Shown here one piece after another: positions 42,640 to 54,670 of a stretch of 64,000 bases of DNA. The DNA is from Dichetophora obliterata (Eukaryota > Arthropoda > Insecta > Diptera > Sciomyzidae). How positions within the stretch are numbered: position 1 is the first letter of the stretch; every line of letters starts with the position of its first letter. Below the pieces are notes generated by a model. It had not been told where the DNA came from and made no database searches. It saw nothing but the letters and a program-made list of their open reading frames with translations. The translations under genes and the position numbers were made by a program. Where the stretch lies: assembly GCA_963920525.1 (NCBI GenBank), contig OY986435.1:95676283-95740282 (forward strand), written 5' to 3'.

Positions 42640-44930
42640 GTCTTCCGAAGCGTGACATTTGATAGCTGTTTTTAGCGTTCTGTGCCACCTCTCTACCATG
42701 CCGTTCGCCTGAGGATGATAAGCCGTCGTTCTAAGTTCTCAAGGTCGTTCTAAGTTCTCAAATGCGTGACACCCAACAATTTATTCAGCTCGCTGAAAAG
42801 GCTGGACTCAAATTGTCACCCCTGGTCCGTTGTGATACGCACGGGAACACCGTATGCAGTAATCCAACCAGACAGCAAAGCGTATGCAACCGTCTCTGCC
42901 GAAATATCCGGAATAGGTATCGCTACTGGCCACCTGGAAAATCTGTCGACACAAGTTAAACAATATCAATTACCTCTACAAGTCGGCAGTGGACCGATGA
43001 TATCCACATTAACATGTTCGAAACGTCTGTCAGCAGCTGTTTATGCGCCCAGTGATGACTTCGTATGCCGCTTTATTTTTGCTCTTTGGCAGGGAATACA
43101 TGTTCGAGCGAACTGAACAATGTCCTTGGGCATTCCAGGCCAAACATATCGTACTGCTACTAACTTCTGCGTCGCTTTAATACCTGGGTGCGCCAGTCGG
43201 TGTAACGCACGCATTACTTGTAGCCGAAAATTAAATGGAACGTATGGTCGAGTTTGTTATTTGCAGTATCGCAGTAAAGTGCCGATGAAGATCCTGGTAT
43301 TTCCGGTTTTTTTAGTACAAGTGAACTCTCCGTTTTCAACTTTAACAAATTTTCGAGTTCCTGATTTGCATCCTGTTCTCTTGCTAAATTTTCGAAATCG
43401 ATTGCATCACTGCCAATGGCACTGATTCGGGATAGCCAATCTGCTATGTCGTTGCTTTTGCCTGGCATGTAGCGTAAATCGGTAGAAAATTGACTGATAT
43501 AGTCAAGTTGACGAGCTCTTCGCGGCGATGCCTTTTCTGCCTTTTGCACAAAAGCGTAAACCAATTGTTTATGGTCTGTAAAAATTACAAACTCTCTACC
43601 CTCGAGTGTGTGCCTGAAGTACTGAATGCCCTGGTAGATTGCCACCAGCTCTCTATTGTAGGTACTGTATTTGAGTTGAGCACTTTTCAGCTTTTTCGAA
43701 CAAAAGCCTAGCGGCCGCACTACACCTTTTGCGATTTGATGTATAACAGCACCAACTGCTTCATCCGAGGCATCTGCGCTAAACATCAGCTGAGCGTTTG
43801 GAGCGAGGACTGATCCCAAAAGTGTCGCATTTGCTAACTTGTTTTTGCAGGCTTCGAATGCCTTTGATGCTTCGGTGGTCCAACAAATGGGTGAATTGTC
43901 GTTTTTTTTATTGCCTGGAATCAAACTCTGCAGCTTGGACTGGTGAAACGTTGCGCGCGGAATGAATGTTCTGTAAAAATTCATCATGCCTAAAAATCTC
44001 TTTAGGTCTTTCGCTTTGTTGGGTTTCGAAAAATTTCGGATAATTTCCACTTTATTTTCTGCTGGTCGAAAACCATCTGCTGAAATAGAATGTCCAAGAA
44101 AAATAATTTTGGTTTTTCCGAATTGGCACTTAGCCGCGTTTACCGCCAAGTTATATTGCCGAAGTCTGTCCAACACAGTTCGCAGGTGTTGTTTGTGCTC
44201 CGTATCATTCTCTAAGGCCACGAGAATATCGTCAATGTAGGCGAAAGTAAAATCTAGCCCACGCAAACTTTGCGAATGTGTCGCTGAAAGGTTTGAGCGG
44301 CGATTCGCAGACCAAAAGTCATGTAAGTAAACTCGTACCAGCCAAACGGTGTGGTTATAGCCGTTTTCGGAATGTCGCGTGGCTCTATGGGCAGCTGGTG
44401 GTATGCTCTCTGCAAATCGATTGAAGAAAAAATATTCTCTCCTTGGAGGATGCTAGTGACGTCTTGAATAAATGGTAACGGATACCTATCTGGCACGGTC
44501 TGCGCGTTAAGTGCACGATAGTCACCGTATGGCCTTCACGTGCCAAATGATAACTTAATTCGTCGCTCGCAGTACGTTCGAATCAGAGTGCCATTGGCTG
44601 CGTAAAGTTTGACAGAATGCTCGTGTTTGAAATGTTCGTTGTAGCTAGGGGGAAGCACGGAGACATCCGCGCCAGTGTCAATTAAAAAATTAAATTTTGA
44701 GGTTATATCAGTGAGTAGCAAACGTGCTATGCTGCGGCGCAAATCGTTGTTATAGCCGCCAGTTGAACCAGACGGCAAATCTATTTTTATTTTTATTTTT
44801 CTTAAATGCATACGGGCCACGGCACTTGTGTGAGTTATTCCCAAATACATGATGATACCAGCAAATGCCTGGATCCCCAGCTGCTGGCGTAGGTTCACGG
44901 TTTCGACTGTTGCTTGTAGCACGTCGAGAC
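42640..44930 (-). pseudogene. Gypsy element B pol
   Basis: Minus-strand order: protease (FLIDTGADVSVLPPSYN, near 44680), a deletion joining it at about 44536 to RT ([18 protein letters not shown]), YIDDILVAL after a frameshift at ~44260, RNase H (FSADASDEAVGAVI; FTDHKQLVYAF), then a much-broken integrase. Traces of the core (TTDQG near 42830) and the Glu helix (NGMVERWHRTLK, ~42690) remain. The integrase C-terminus is missing. A 21-bp direct duplication (GGTCGTTCTAAGTTCTCAA) lies at 42725-42765. Same lineage as element A, with different damage. Confidence 0.87.
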
Positions 44931-45523
44931 GCTGAACGACGACGTGTAAAATGCTGAACGCCTCGTGAGTCGGTCCTTAAAAGTTCATCGAATCGCCTTT
45001 CCAATTTTGACGCTTGGAGAAAAGCTCTGGCGTGTGGGGGCAGTCGCTGCAACCACAATGACTTCAGAAAAGCGTTGCTAACTTTGTCCTTGGCAAGACG
45101 CCTGTCACCTAAATCCACCTCTGAAAGCAGTTTCCTAATTTTTTTCTGCTCGCTGTCGCAAAACCGTTCGACTGTACATTTTTTAAGGTTTTCGTATTTA
45201 CCGCTATCCGGTGGCTGCAAAATGCCGTCCGAAATTTGGGCAAGAACGTTCGATTTGATTGCCGCTACAACGGTATTGAATTTTGGTAAATCGCTTGAAA
45301 TTCCAGCGATCGAAAATTGCGCTTCAGTTTGAACAAACCAAATTTCTGGCCGTTCTGACCAAAACGGTGGAACTTTGACGGCCACCTTGTTCACGATGGT
45401 CCCGGAGCCGGTCGCAGCAGCCCTTGTTGCAGAACCGCTTGCCGTTTCATCAGCAAATTCTGTTCCGCTGCTCGTCTGCTCGTCGCCTGCTATTGCTTTG
45501 AAAATCTTGCTTTTAAGGATCAC
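44750..45523 (-). pseudogene. Gypsy element B gag
   Basis: A mostly open gag frame with VPPFWSERPEIWFVQTEAQF, SDGILQPPDSGKYENLK, EQKKIRKLLSEVDLGDRR and a CWYHHVFGNNSHKC knuckle-like tail. No ATG begins it. The codon aligned with the start of element A's gag is ATA (before AGDEQTSS), which suggests loss of the start codon. The end of gag overlaps the protease frame. Confidence 0.85.
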
Positions 45524-45539
45524 GTAGGGGTCACTAATT

Positions 45540-45826
45540 TGGTGTTTTACTTTATATAAAATTAAAATTAACTAACCAAAACGCAGATAGCAGGAAAAAA
45601 CAACTCGTTGCGCTGAAATTTAGAACAGAACCTTTTTATTGTTCACAAGCTCCTTTTTAGCAGTTTTCCTTACAGGGTTCAAATTAATTTTTATAGTAGT
45701 AGAAAATAAGTAATTCTAAAATAGTATGTTCATTTAACAAAGGTAGTTATTAAAAGTAGTGAAAAGTACATAAGGAAATGATTAAATTATATTGATTAAA
45801 AACATGTAAATAACGAAAATATTTAT
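45540..45826 (-). repeat. 5' LTR of Gypsy element B (probable)
   Basis: Lies between the altered primer-binding site (TAGTGACCCC, minus strand) and flanking DNA. It contains an AATAAA and begins with the 42 bp found at the opposite end of the element. The right edge is approximate. Confidence 0.6.
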
Positions 45827-45839
45827 TTTGATCGGAATC

Positions 45840-46079
45840 ACTACAGTACTATGAATATTAAAGGCTTAGGCATACCCAAAGTGTCAACTAAACTTCTTAA
45901 ATGTGCTTGAAAAAGTTTGTGAAAATGACCCCCATACAAACCGCGCTGTAAGACATAATTCTACGTCACAAGAAAACCACATATTTTTGGCATCAATGGC
46001 TGCGTTAACGAAACTCAACATGTTGTAAGTAGCACTTTTCGCTACTTTGTCTGTCTTGTAAACTGAGATTTGTATTTTC
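45840..46079. other. spacer, nothing recognised
   Basis: Short AT-rich stretch between Gypsy element B and the inverted-repeat arm. No ORF, RNA gene or repeat recognised. Confidence 0.3.
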
Positions 46080-47365
46080 TGTCAACACAGTTACAAAAAT
46101 TCCACTAATTTTAAGCATTTTTCACTGCTTAAAAATTGTAAAAGTTCCCGAAAACTTAAAAACAATGCGCTTTCGTTCCACAAGTAAATATGTCCATACG
46201 GTTTGAATTCTTTTAACAAAGGTGCTTTATTTAGTTTCTTACGATATTTTTTTTAACTGATTTGTATTAGAAATGTATGTATTTCTAATTAAAAATGGTT
46301 TAAAAATGCAAATTAGACCACGTCGATTTATCGCCAGTTTGATCAAACCACATCTGTCAAAACACAAACACTGCTTCAGGGGCGCAGTCATTTTTCACAG
46401 TTGAATATATTTTGGTTGACAAGAGGGGCGCTCTTGTTTTCAGCATAGTGAATCAGATTTAGTACCTGTTTGTTAAATTTTTGTGATTTCTGCACAACAA
46501 CTAGGCAGAAACACTCAAAAAATAAGGATTTTAAAAAATTAATCTAATTTAATTTGTAATTTAAGTTCAAGTTTAGAATTTATAGGCCATCAAATTAAGA
46601 AAAATTACCTAAAAATCTTGCTGTTTTTCTAGGTTTTCAACAAAACTAAGCTTTATGGGTTTAAAACAAAGGCAATGCGCGTATCTATTCAACGAGGTGT
46701 CAAATTCCATGCATAACTTTTTGAGATAGAATTTTTTTTAATTAGATTTTGTCTGTAAAACTAGTGGTTTCCCTTTTGCGAAAGCAATACATTAAAAAGA
46801 GAATTATTAAAAAGATTACTACATCCAGAAGTACTGTAGACAGCGAAGCCTGTGTTGGACTCACTGAGGGTTGTAATCCATAAGCAGCGGCTGAAGGCCT
46901 CCTATTAAAAAGAGACAGCTAAATACATTAAGATTTTTTTTTATAAAATTTGGAAAAACATAGCGATTTTAAGTAAAAAAATTGTTGTTTCTTAAATGCA
47001 TGTATTTTTATATTTGATATCTTGTTGAATATATACTTGTATTATCTCTCTTGTGATACCCATAAAGTTTAGCTTTGTTGGAAAACCTAAAAAAACAGCT
47101 AGATTTTTAGTCCACTTTTTCCAACGTTGGATTCCTATAACTTCCATGCCAATTGCGAACGATCTGAAATTTTTTAAATAATTAGAGTTGTTGCTATTCT
47201 TGAAATGTTCCTAAAATTTTAATGCATAAGAATAAAATTTAACAGTTTGGGCCTTCTTTTACGATACAACCGAATGTGGCCCTGTGTGATTTTTTCTGTA
47301 TTTGTGTGAACCAACATCAATATAGAAAATACCACGCTTTTCTGCTATTATATTTTACTTCTTTG
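46080..47365 (+). repeat. 1.3-kb dispersed repeat, copy 1 (inverted relative to copy 2)
   Basis: Matches 55655-57000 on the opposite strand over its length with small indels. Landmarks include GTGGTTTGATCAAAC-type sequence, CTGATTCACTATGCTGAAAA and GTTGGTTCACACAAATAC (each in one orientation per copy). No protein-coding frame. Arms are about 8.3 kb apart. Confidence 0.85.
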
Positions 47366-47779
47366 GAAACTCCGTTGGAGAGGCTCCAATTAGCTCCTAT
47401 ACTAACACAAAACATTTATATGTGGTTGTAAAATCAACGGAAAACAACCCTGGCTTATGGTAGATTGAAGAATTTCACCAGTTATGTTTGAGGTCCGATA
47501 ACTGTAAAACTGCATATTATTGGAACAAAATTGATAGCAAAAGGTGTACCACAAAAGACGTCGGAAAAGCAATGGAAAACATCCCTGAAATATCATGGTA
47601 AAATTATCTTAGAATAATTAAACCATAGGAATCAGTCCCAGCAGTGTTGCCGTTTGGAAAAATGTAGGGATACTTTTAAGTAAGTTTGAATACTTTTTTA
47701 AAAAATCTTTTTTATTATATGAATATATGTTTTTATTTGCAAAAATATAAAAAAGTAGGCATTTCCTAAAATTCGACAA

Positions 47780-47945
47780 AAACGTTAAGAAAAATTATGG
47801 AATTGAGACATTTTTGGACAGTAATTTCTTATCAAAAAATGGATTAACGCAACCTCTTTACAAAGAACTTTCAGATTTTGTGATAAATATATTAAGTCTG
47901 CCTCACAGCACAGCTGCTGCTGAATGAATTTTTGCTACTTAATAT
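47780..47945 (+). pseudogene. hAT transposase relic (C-terminal dimerisation region)
   Basis: A short plus-strand frame reads LYKELSDFVINILSLPHSTAAAE followed by a stop, then IFAT. LSLPHS.AAAER.F is the hallmark of the hAT C-terminal dimerisation domain. Only this ~50-codon scrap remains. It lies just outside the hAT-like element starting at 48080, so the two need not belong together. Confidence 0.6.
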
Positions 47946-48079
47946 ACTTAAAAACGAATAATTTTAATGTTTAAATTTAATATAAATAAAGGGCAATAGC
48001 AAACCTATTTTATTTATATTACATTAAACTAAATAAGCTATTAAATTACTTTTTTATGTATTTATATATTATTTTGTAT

Positions 48080-49638
48080 CATAGCTGTTAAATAATTATT
48101 ACTAATCGTATTCATTAGCAATTCGATTATTTTTTAAAAATGTGAAATAATTGATTAAGTACAATTATTTTCTGTTTGTAATCGTAATATAAAAATAACA
48201 ATCACAAAATAATTACGATTACTTCAGATGACGAAAATAAACAAAAAAAAAATTAAAAGTCATCAAGAAAAATAATCTGACTGCTTTTCGAAATTATGTT
48301 TGATTCTTTTTGATTATTTCAAAAATTTCAGTCTAAAATACTAAAAATTTTGTTAAATTTTTTTGATAAACAAAAATAGATATGTTTAATAATCAAACAA
48401 AGATTGTCAAAAACAAGAACGAAAAAATGCATTGCAACATTTGCTCTATAAATTTTGTAAAGCAAATTCTTTTATTCTTTCTTATTTTTTGAAAATGGGT
48501 TTTAATGATTATATACATAAATATTTATTTATGAATAAAATTTTACAAAATATTCAGTACTTTAAAATAAAATATTTAAAATAATCAAACAGAATCAAAG
48601 TAGTACTTTATTGAGCCTTTAATTAATCGATATTACAAAATATTTCTTATTTATTAACTTAGAAGCTGTAATGTATGGCCTACCTGGTCTGTTACACTAT
48701 TAAGTAAATTAATAATCGAAAGCCACTTGGCTACAATTATATTAAAGAATAATTTACTCCTGCTCAAGGAGTATTTTAACATTTGCTTTTGATGATTGTC
48801 CTTAAAACATATGGATGAAAGAGACAACGACAGCTTGTACACGGCGAGACATGTACAAGCACTAAAAATACTATATACAATAACAAGTTACTTTCATATA
48901 TACAATAGCCCAGTGTATAAATGGGAAATATATTAAATTACATCGAATGCAGATTTTACGTTCACATATAGAATTATAAAAATACACAATCACTATAAAC
49001 AAAAAATATTAAATCATTAATGTTATGGTCACGATGATCACTAATAAAATTCAACTGTTTCGATGAATCCAATTGCATCGGCTAGGCAGGAATATATTGT
49101 ACAGTTTGCTTCAACTCGTTAAGGATGTCGTCAAGTATTCTTATTTTTATAAAAAAAATGCTATATAAGCCATGTATAGCATTAGCAGCGGTATTAAAAA
49201 AGGAACCATAAACCCAAACTTCATACCGTAGCTCCCAACACTTTTGTTAATGAAACGTATTAAGTTTTCGTATAACTGTTATTCGTATAGCTGTGGTAAC
49301 TGAAAAAGCCGTATCAGCGTATGAGCGATTTCAGTTAAAAATGACTGGTTGCACTTCACAACCTCACCGTTGAAATGATGCGAGTCGACCTCAAACAGAA
49401 TCAAAAATAATTTCTGAAAGCAGTCCGATTATTTTTTCTTGATTATTTTTTATTCTTTTTGACTATTTTCATAATTCGAAGTAAACGTTATTATTTTTTG
49501 ATTATTTGTAATCGTTATCAATTACTTTCAAAAACATCTCCCTCAAGGATTATATAATGATTACTATCATTTTTAAAATATAATAATATAATCTAATTGT
49601 TTACTAATCGTAATCGTAATAGCAATTTAACAGCTATG
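48080..49638. mobile_element. non-autonomous hAT-like element, 8-bp TSD
   Basis: 1,559 bp. Ends are inverted (CATAGCTGTTAAAT / ATTTAACAGCTATG) with more degenerate inverted homology inwards (TAATCGTAAT, GATTATTTTT blocks). The flanking 8-bp TTTTGTAT is perfect on both sides (48072-48079, 49639-49646). No transposase ORF is inside. An 8-bp duplication with C-A...T-G ends fits hAT. Confidence 0.88.
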
Positions 49639-49646
49639 TTTTGTAT

Positions 49647-50500
49647 ATTGTTTTTTGTATAAATATAAAACCTTTAAAATTAATGTAATAAAATAAAAAC
49701 ATAATTTATAAAAAATATAAAAATAACACAAAATATAACAGACTGAAGTACTGAAATGTACATATATTTCTTTTTAAGGCAGGAGCCGGTTGTCTAAAAT
49801 TTTTATCTTCTTTTTATTCTTAATCTTTCAAAAGTATAGTGTTTGAAAATTTACTGTTAAATTTGTGTAAGGATACTGACGTTATCTCCACTTCTACAGC
49901 CGTTTAGCAGGTATCGAGCGCACAGCAGAAGTATCCATACTCACTCTCTTTACACTCATTTATCTCAAAACTATTTTTTTTCGGCAATGTGTTGTAGCGA
50001 AAATAAAAGCTATTCAGCCGAATCATCTGAAATTTTAGTATGGTATTCACATCAGTGGATTTCGCTATCAAAATTTAAAAAATCGTATATTTTTCACTCA
50101 ATAACCAATAAAAACCCTATTTTTTAGAACTTAAATTTCAAAAGCACGTCATTCTGCCAATTTTCAGCATTTTTTTATTTCTAGTCCCGGCCATAGCTGA
50201 ACTCTTGGTTCTTGGTTTTAATTTTTAAGATTAATAGAAGAGTAAATATCAACAACAGCGCCAAAGCTCTTTCTTCGAAAGGCTCTAATTGAGCACCATT
50301 TTGAACATAATCCAAAAATTTTTATGAGATATACCTTTAAAGTTTAAATATCGTTGTTCATTATTGTAACTTTTAGAAAATAAATCATAAAAATATTTAA
50401 AATATTCAAGCACTAGGTCTTAATATTAATATTTATTATTTTATATACGTACTTGCTTTGTTCCTTACTATTACATTTTAACAAAACTATTTGTTAGTCT
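49647..50500. other. AT-rich spacer, no gene recognised
   Basis: No long ORF, tandem repeat or clear inverted repeat seen. A phrase near 49900-49960 with higher GC has no recognisable coding content. Confidence 0.3.
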
Positions 50501-50505
50501 TCAAA

Positions 50506-50770
50506 TTAAATAAAAATAATTGTTATTAAAGCTTGTTGCTTATCCCTGGGTATCGTACCAGATGTGGCACCCGGCTCCGCTAGCTCATTGATGTCAGGGA
50601 GGGTAACAAATTCGACCCAGCCACATCTGGTCGAGGGAGCACAATAACCGGAAAATTCAAAACCATTAACTACACCTAACGACCAAAACAGATGTTGTGT
50701 CTGCGCACCCACCCAACCGTGAGAGCGACCACCATTTCTGGCCTCCCAAACGAAATAAAAACATGGCTTT
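50506..50770. other. GC-richer island of unknown origin
   Basis: This 260-bp block stands out from the AT-rich surroundings and contains two CCACATCTGG-type strings. On the minus strand there is a 68-codon frame (FEFSGYCAPSTRCGWVEF, then LPDINELAEPGATSG) that matches nothing I recognise. A fragment of a transposon UTR is possible. Confidence 0.35.
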
Positions 50771-50819
50771 CACATTTTATGCACTTACCCTATATCCGCC
50801 CTTCAGGAATCCCCAAAAT

Positions 50820-51110
50820 CAATATTTCAATCAATTTCGATTTCTTATAATTTCTTTGATTTCTTAAAAATTTTCCAATTTCTTACATTTGCTTTTCTTT
50901 CCAGATTTTTGGCCTTTTTCGATTTCTCATTATTTTCTAATTTCTTAAATTTGCAATTCTATTCAGATTTTTTGACCTTTTCGATTTTTTTTTCAAATTT
51001 AGATTTCTTCTAATTTTTCCAACTTTTCATTTTCTTTTCAGATTTTGATTTCTTATAAATTTTCTAATTTTGCTTACTTTTAATTTTCTTTTCAGATTTT
51101 TGCTCTCCCA
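50820..51110. repeat. T-rich degenerate repeat
   Basis: Repeated TTTCTTAAATTT, TTTTCCAATTTC and TTTTCAGATTTT strings with a rough period of 60-70 bp. Low complexity and non-coding. Confidence 0.6.
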
Positions 51111-51755
51111 TTTCTGATGTTCAACACAAATAACATATTTTAATAAAATATATATATATAAATAAAAATATGTAAAAAAATATGAAATATAATCTTTAAT
51201 ATATATACGAAGAAAAGAATGCAAGGGATTTTGAATTTCAGGAATAAAGCTCAGGAATTGATAAATAGGCTTATTACGGTTCACAGCAATAAACTGCTGT
51301 GTCTTCTTACACAACAGTTGAGTAGACACAACAGTCAAGAAGACACAACAGTCAAGAAGACACAACAGTTTCGAGCTATTATGATTCACAACAATACGTT
51401 ATTGTCACGATTGATTGTGGAACGTAGAATTCGTTGCTTGACTGGTCCAGGGTTGCTTCGGAGAAAAATAAAAACGTACTCTTTAAAAAGTATTTTTTAA
51501 ATAGCAAAAAGTACTATCTTGATAAGAATTTTTTGCGATATGAAAAGGAAATATTGTGAGCCCATATTTAAACCCATTAATTTCAAATGGCGTTAAAAAA
51601 TAGGATTAAATCTAGTATAATGAAATAGCTGGATTTTAAAATGTTTTTAAGTACAAGGAAGCATTTTTTTTACTAAGATTATAATGGTGTTGAAAAAAAA
51701 ATTCCGCTTTCCCCTCCTTTTGGCCGGGAACACGGACCCTTATTTTAGTAGCAAC

Positions 51756-52772
51756 CAGAGAACTGCACAAGCCTACTTGAAGTCTATTTCAAGTACTTGC
51801 TTGAAATACAAGTTCAAGCTAGCTTGAGCTTGATAATTTTGAATCAAGTATAGCTTGTTATTAAATATAAATAAGCCCACGACAACTTGCGACTTGCGAG
51901 TATGCTAGCTTACAAGCGAACGGCACGAAGTTACAAGTAAAGGACACATGAAAAGACATTATTAGGTGGCATTACTATTATTTCAAAATTTTATAATTTT
52001 GAAATTCTGACAACGGATTCAGATTCAGCGACCCATTTTTGATGTACCATTTTTTTTGCCAGCCCCGAATTCATAAAAATACAAAAAAATTAAGGTGGCA
52101 ACCCTATTCACCATCTTGAATTTTAAAATTCTGACTTAAGATTAGAAATCAGCGACCCCTTAGCAGTGATAAATGCCGTTTAAAACTCTTGAAAAGACAT
52201 ATTATTAGGTGGCAATCCTACTATTTCAAAATTTTATAATTTTATAAGGGTGTCAACCCTTACCTCCATCTTAAATTTTAAAACTGTGACATTATATTCG
52301 AAATCAAATCCGTTGTCAGAATTTCAAAATTACAAGAATTCGCAAAAATAAAAAAATCTAGGTGGCAACTCTATCCGCCATCTTAAATTTTAAAGTTTGA
52401 CATTATTTTCGAAATCATTTACCCCTAAAACTTCCAACCACTTAGTTCACAGAATCCTTAAAAGTATTATTACGCTTAAGCTCTCTCTAAACAAGCTCAT
52501 TAAATTTTTTGGAAACTTGCTTCAATTAGATACTTGCCTGCAATTTCAAGCTATTCAAGCTTTTTGCCGAAGGCATCAAGCTTTCCTTTACTTGAAACTT
52601 CGTGCCGTTCGCTTGTAAGCTAGCATACTTGCAAGTCGCAAACTGTCGTGAGCTTTTTTATATTCTATTACAAGCTATACTTGATTCAAAATTATCAAGC
52701 TCAAACTAGCTTGAACTTGTATTTCAAGCAAGTATTTGAAATAGACTTCAAGTAGGCTTTTGCAGTTCTCTG
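51756..52772. mobile_element. 1.0-kb hAT-like foldback element
   Basis: Inverted arms of about 190 bp begin CAGAGAACTGCA and carry AAGCCTACTTGAAGTC, CTTGAAATACAAGTTCAAGC and AACGGCACGAAGT. Between the arms are two to three copies of a ~130-bp block (AGGTGGCAA..., CCATCTT(A/G)AATTTTAAA). Flanking 8-mers (GTAGCAAC, ATGCCAAT) match only partly. CAGAGAAC ends suggest hAT. Confidence 0.75.
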
Positions 52773-52865
52773 ATGCCAATAGCATAACTATAATTTAAGA
52801 ATTATGGCAAATTTAAAATACATCTTGTTTTTAGTTTAAAACCCCGCTCCCGGCATTTCTTAACT

Positions 52866-53155
52866 AATAAAATAAAATAGCACTTCTTTCTATCATAAAT
52901 ATTCCAAAATTATAAAAAGGTAGCATCGCAGAAATTTTCGTACTCTCAAAATAAAAACGTAATCTAATTAGTACGTTTCGATGCAACTGTGAACTGGTCA
53001 CTGTCAATATAATAAAATAAAATAGCACTTCTTTCTATCATAAATATTCCAAAATTATAAAAAGGTAGCATCGCAGAAATTTTCGTACTCTCAAAATAAA
53101 AACGTAATCTAATTAGTACGTTTCGATGCAACTGTGAACTGGTCACTGTCAAAAT
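52866..53155. repeat. 145-bp tandem duplication
   Basis: Two almost identical copies, 52866-53010 and 53011-53155, each with AATAAAATAAAATAGCACTT at the start and ACTGTGAACTGGTCACTGTC at the end. Near-identity implies a recent duplication. Confidence 0.95.
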
Positions 53156-53524
53156 AAAAAAGTAAACAAACAAACAATTTCGAATTCAATTGCTAAATTC
53201 AATATAATTCTCTGCACAAGGAGACGTATTATCAATTTTCTGTGAAATTTTCATAATTAATAATGACAAACGCAATTTTAAATAAAATTTTCATTTTTAA
53301 TCTATTTCGTTTCTTCAACACAACACCAAATAGCTGTCTTCAAAATTTGGCAGATAACAAGACAATAAAGCACGACTGCTGTGTTGCGTAGTAACTGTAT
53401 TGAAGACACAGCATTGTTGACAGACAACAGTGGAATGTATTCAGTTGCTTTGTTGTCTACCGTAATAACCGTAACATTGAAGACAGGAATTACTGTTGTG
53501 TTGTGAACCGTAATAGGGCTAAAA

Positions 53525-54214
53525 GTGTTTTATCTAGCTACAATATCATTTAATCTTTCTTTATAGCTTTCGACTGATCTGTTTCCGGTTCCCCTGGCAT
53601 GTCCGGTCCGGCTACAATATCTGTCTCAGTAGTGTAATTTCATCTCCTTCTGTTGTACCAATGTACTTTTCCTTCTTTTCACAATTTTTCACAAAAATTT
53701 CACAATGCTACAACTTTCTAGTTACCACTTAGAATTTTTTTTTGTACCGAACACTTATTTAAAATATTTAAAAACAAAACATAAACTTTATCAACTGCTG
53801 CACTTGGATTTGCTGCTGGATTGGTGTTTTGCACTGCTGGATTGGTTGGTCAACTGAAAGTCAAGCCTCAGCTCGACTTTCGTTTGACCAACTTATTGTT
53901 TTTCTCATTACCCAAAGAAAATAACTCACTTATACAATCTTATATTGTATACATTGGGGTCATTGGCTATATTGGTCTAAGCACTTTCTTATCCTGCACC
54001 TATCTACCTTCAATTTGTCTCCTTTACCTTAATGGTTTGATTTAAGAACATATGGTCAAGAATTTGGAGCGGTATTTGGGTTCATTAACCTAAACTTCCG
54101 TTTTGGCCATTGCCAAGGCCATAATTTCAGCGGTTTCCGTGTCTGAATTTGGCTTGACTACCAGGCGAACATAAAGCCTTAGGCAGTGACAGCTCTATAT
54201 ATGTCACCACAACA
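53525..54214. other. spacer, no gene supported
   Basis: Moderately complex sequence. Short plus-strand ORF at 53821-54045 shows no known motif. No repeats noted. Confidence 0.3.
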
Positions 54215-54554
54215 TTGCCCATGTTACACGATGTCCGTTTGCTCGGCGTACAAATAATTTTGTTGTTGCTTCCAATACAAAACTGTCAAAAATCTCTTAG
54301 AGTGCGAGCGGATGAGCTTTTGTAGGGCAAATATCGGCAAAAATCGTACAAACAGTGTTGCTGGGTGACAACGTTATGGAAAAATAGTTGTATGAATCCC
54401 TTGTTGCATATTATAGCAGGAGAAAAAGTAATGAAATGTCAAAAGTGTTCGCCGTACAATTTCTGTCGTGTGACCTAGCAGCGGACAAAATGTGAAAGAG
54501 CGTAAAAAGTGTTCATTGTTCACCGTGCAACCAGACATCGTGTAATATGGGCAA
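54215..54554. mobile_element. 340-bp MITE with TTGCCCATGTTACACGATGTC ends
   Basis: The left end TTGCCCATGTTACACGATGT pairs with ACATCGTGTAATATGGGCAA at the right end, and inner blocks (CGGCGTACAA / TTGTACGGCGAAC) also pair. No ORF. Target duplication not resolved. Confidence 0.7.
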
Positions 54555-54670
54555 TACACACACTCACGTTAAACAAATACAGATCTTTAGTAAGGGCAAA
54601 CATCTTTTCTTAAAAAATATATAGTCAGTCAACTTTATATTTTTGACGTCTCACATACCTGCGCATCTTA

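Larger units (their letters stand above)
51265..53520. mobile_element. 2.3-kb foldback element hosting other insertions
   Basis: Outer ends pair in inverse orientation (TTATTACGGTTCACAGCAA near 51272; its counterpart TTGTGAACCGTAATAGGGC ending near 53518), with TGTCTTC and ACAACAGT blocks following on each arm. Inside are the hAT-like element at 51756-52772 and a 145-bp tandem duplication. The target duplication was not resolved. Confidence 0.6.

Noticed and set aside
42586..45828. 42-bp repeat flanking Gypsy element B as a target-site duplication
   Set aside because: Far too long for an LTR element. A leftover LTR start explains it better.
47366..47600. FLYWCH-like zinc-finger fragment
   Set aside because: A YYWNKIDSKRCTTKD string is suggestive, but spacing of Cys/His and the rest of the domain do not fit.
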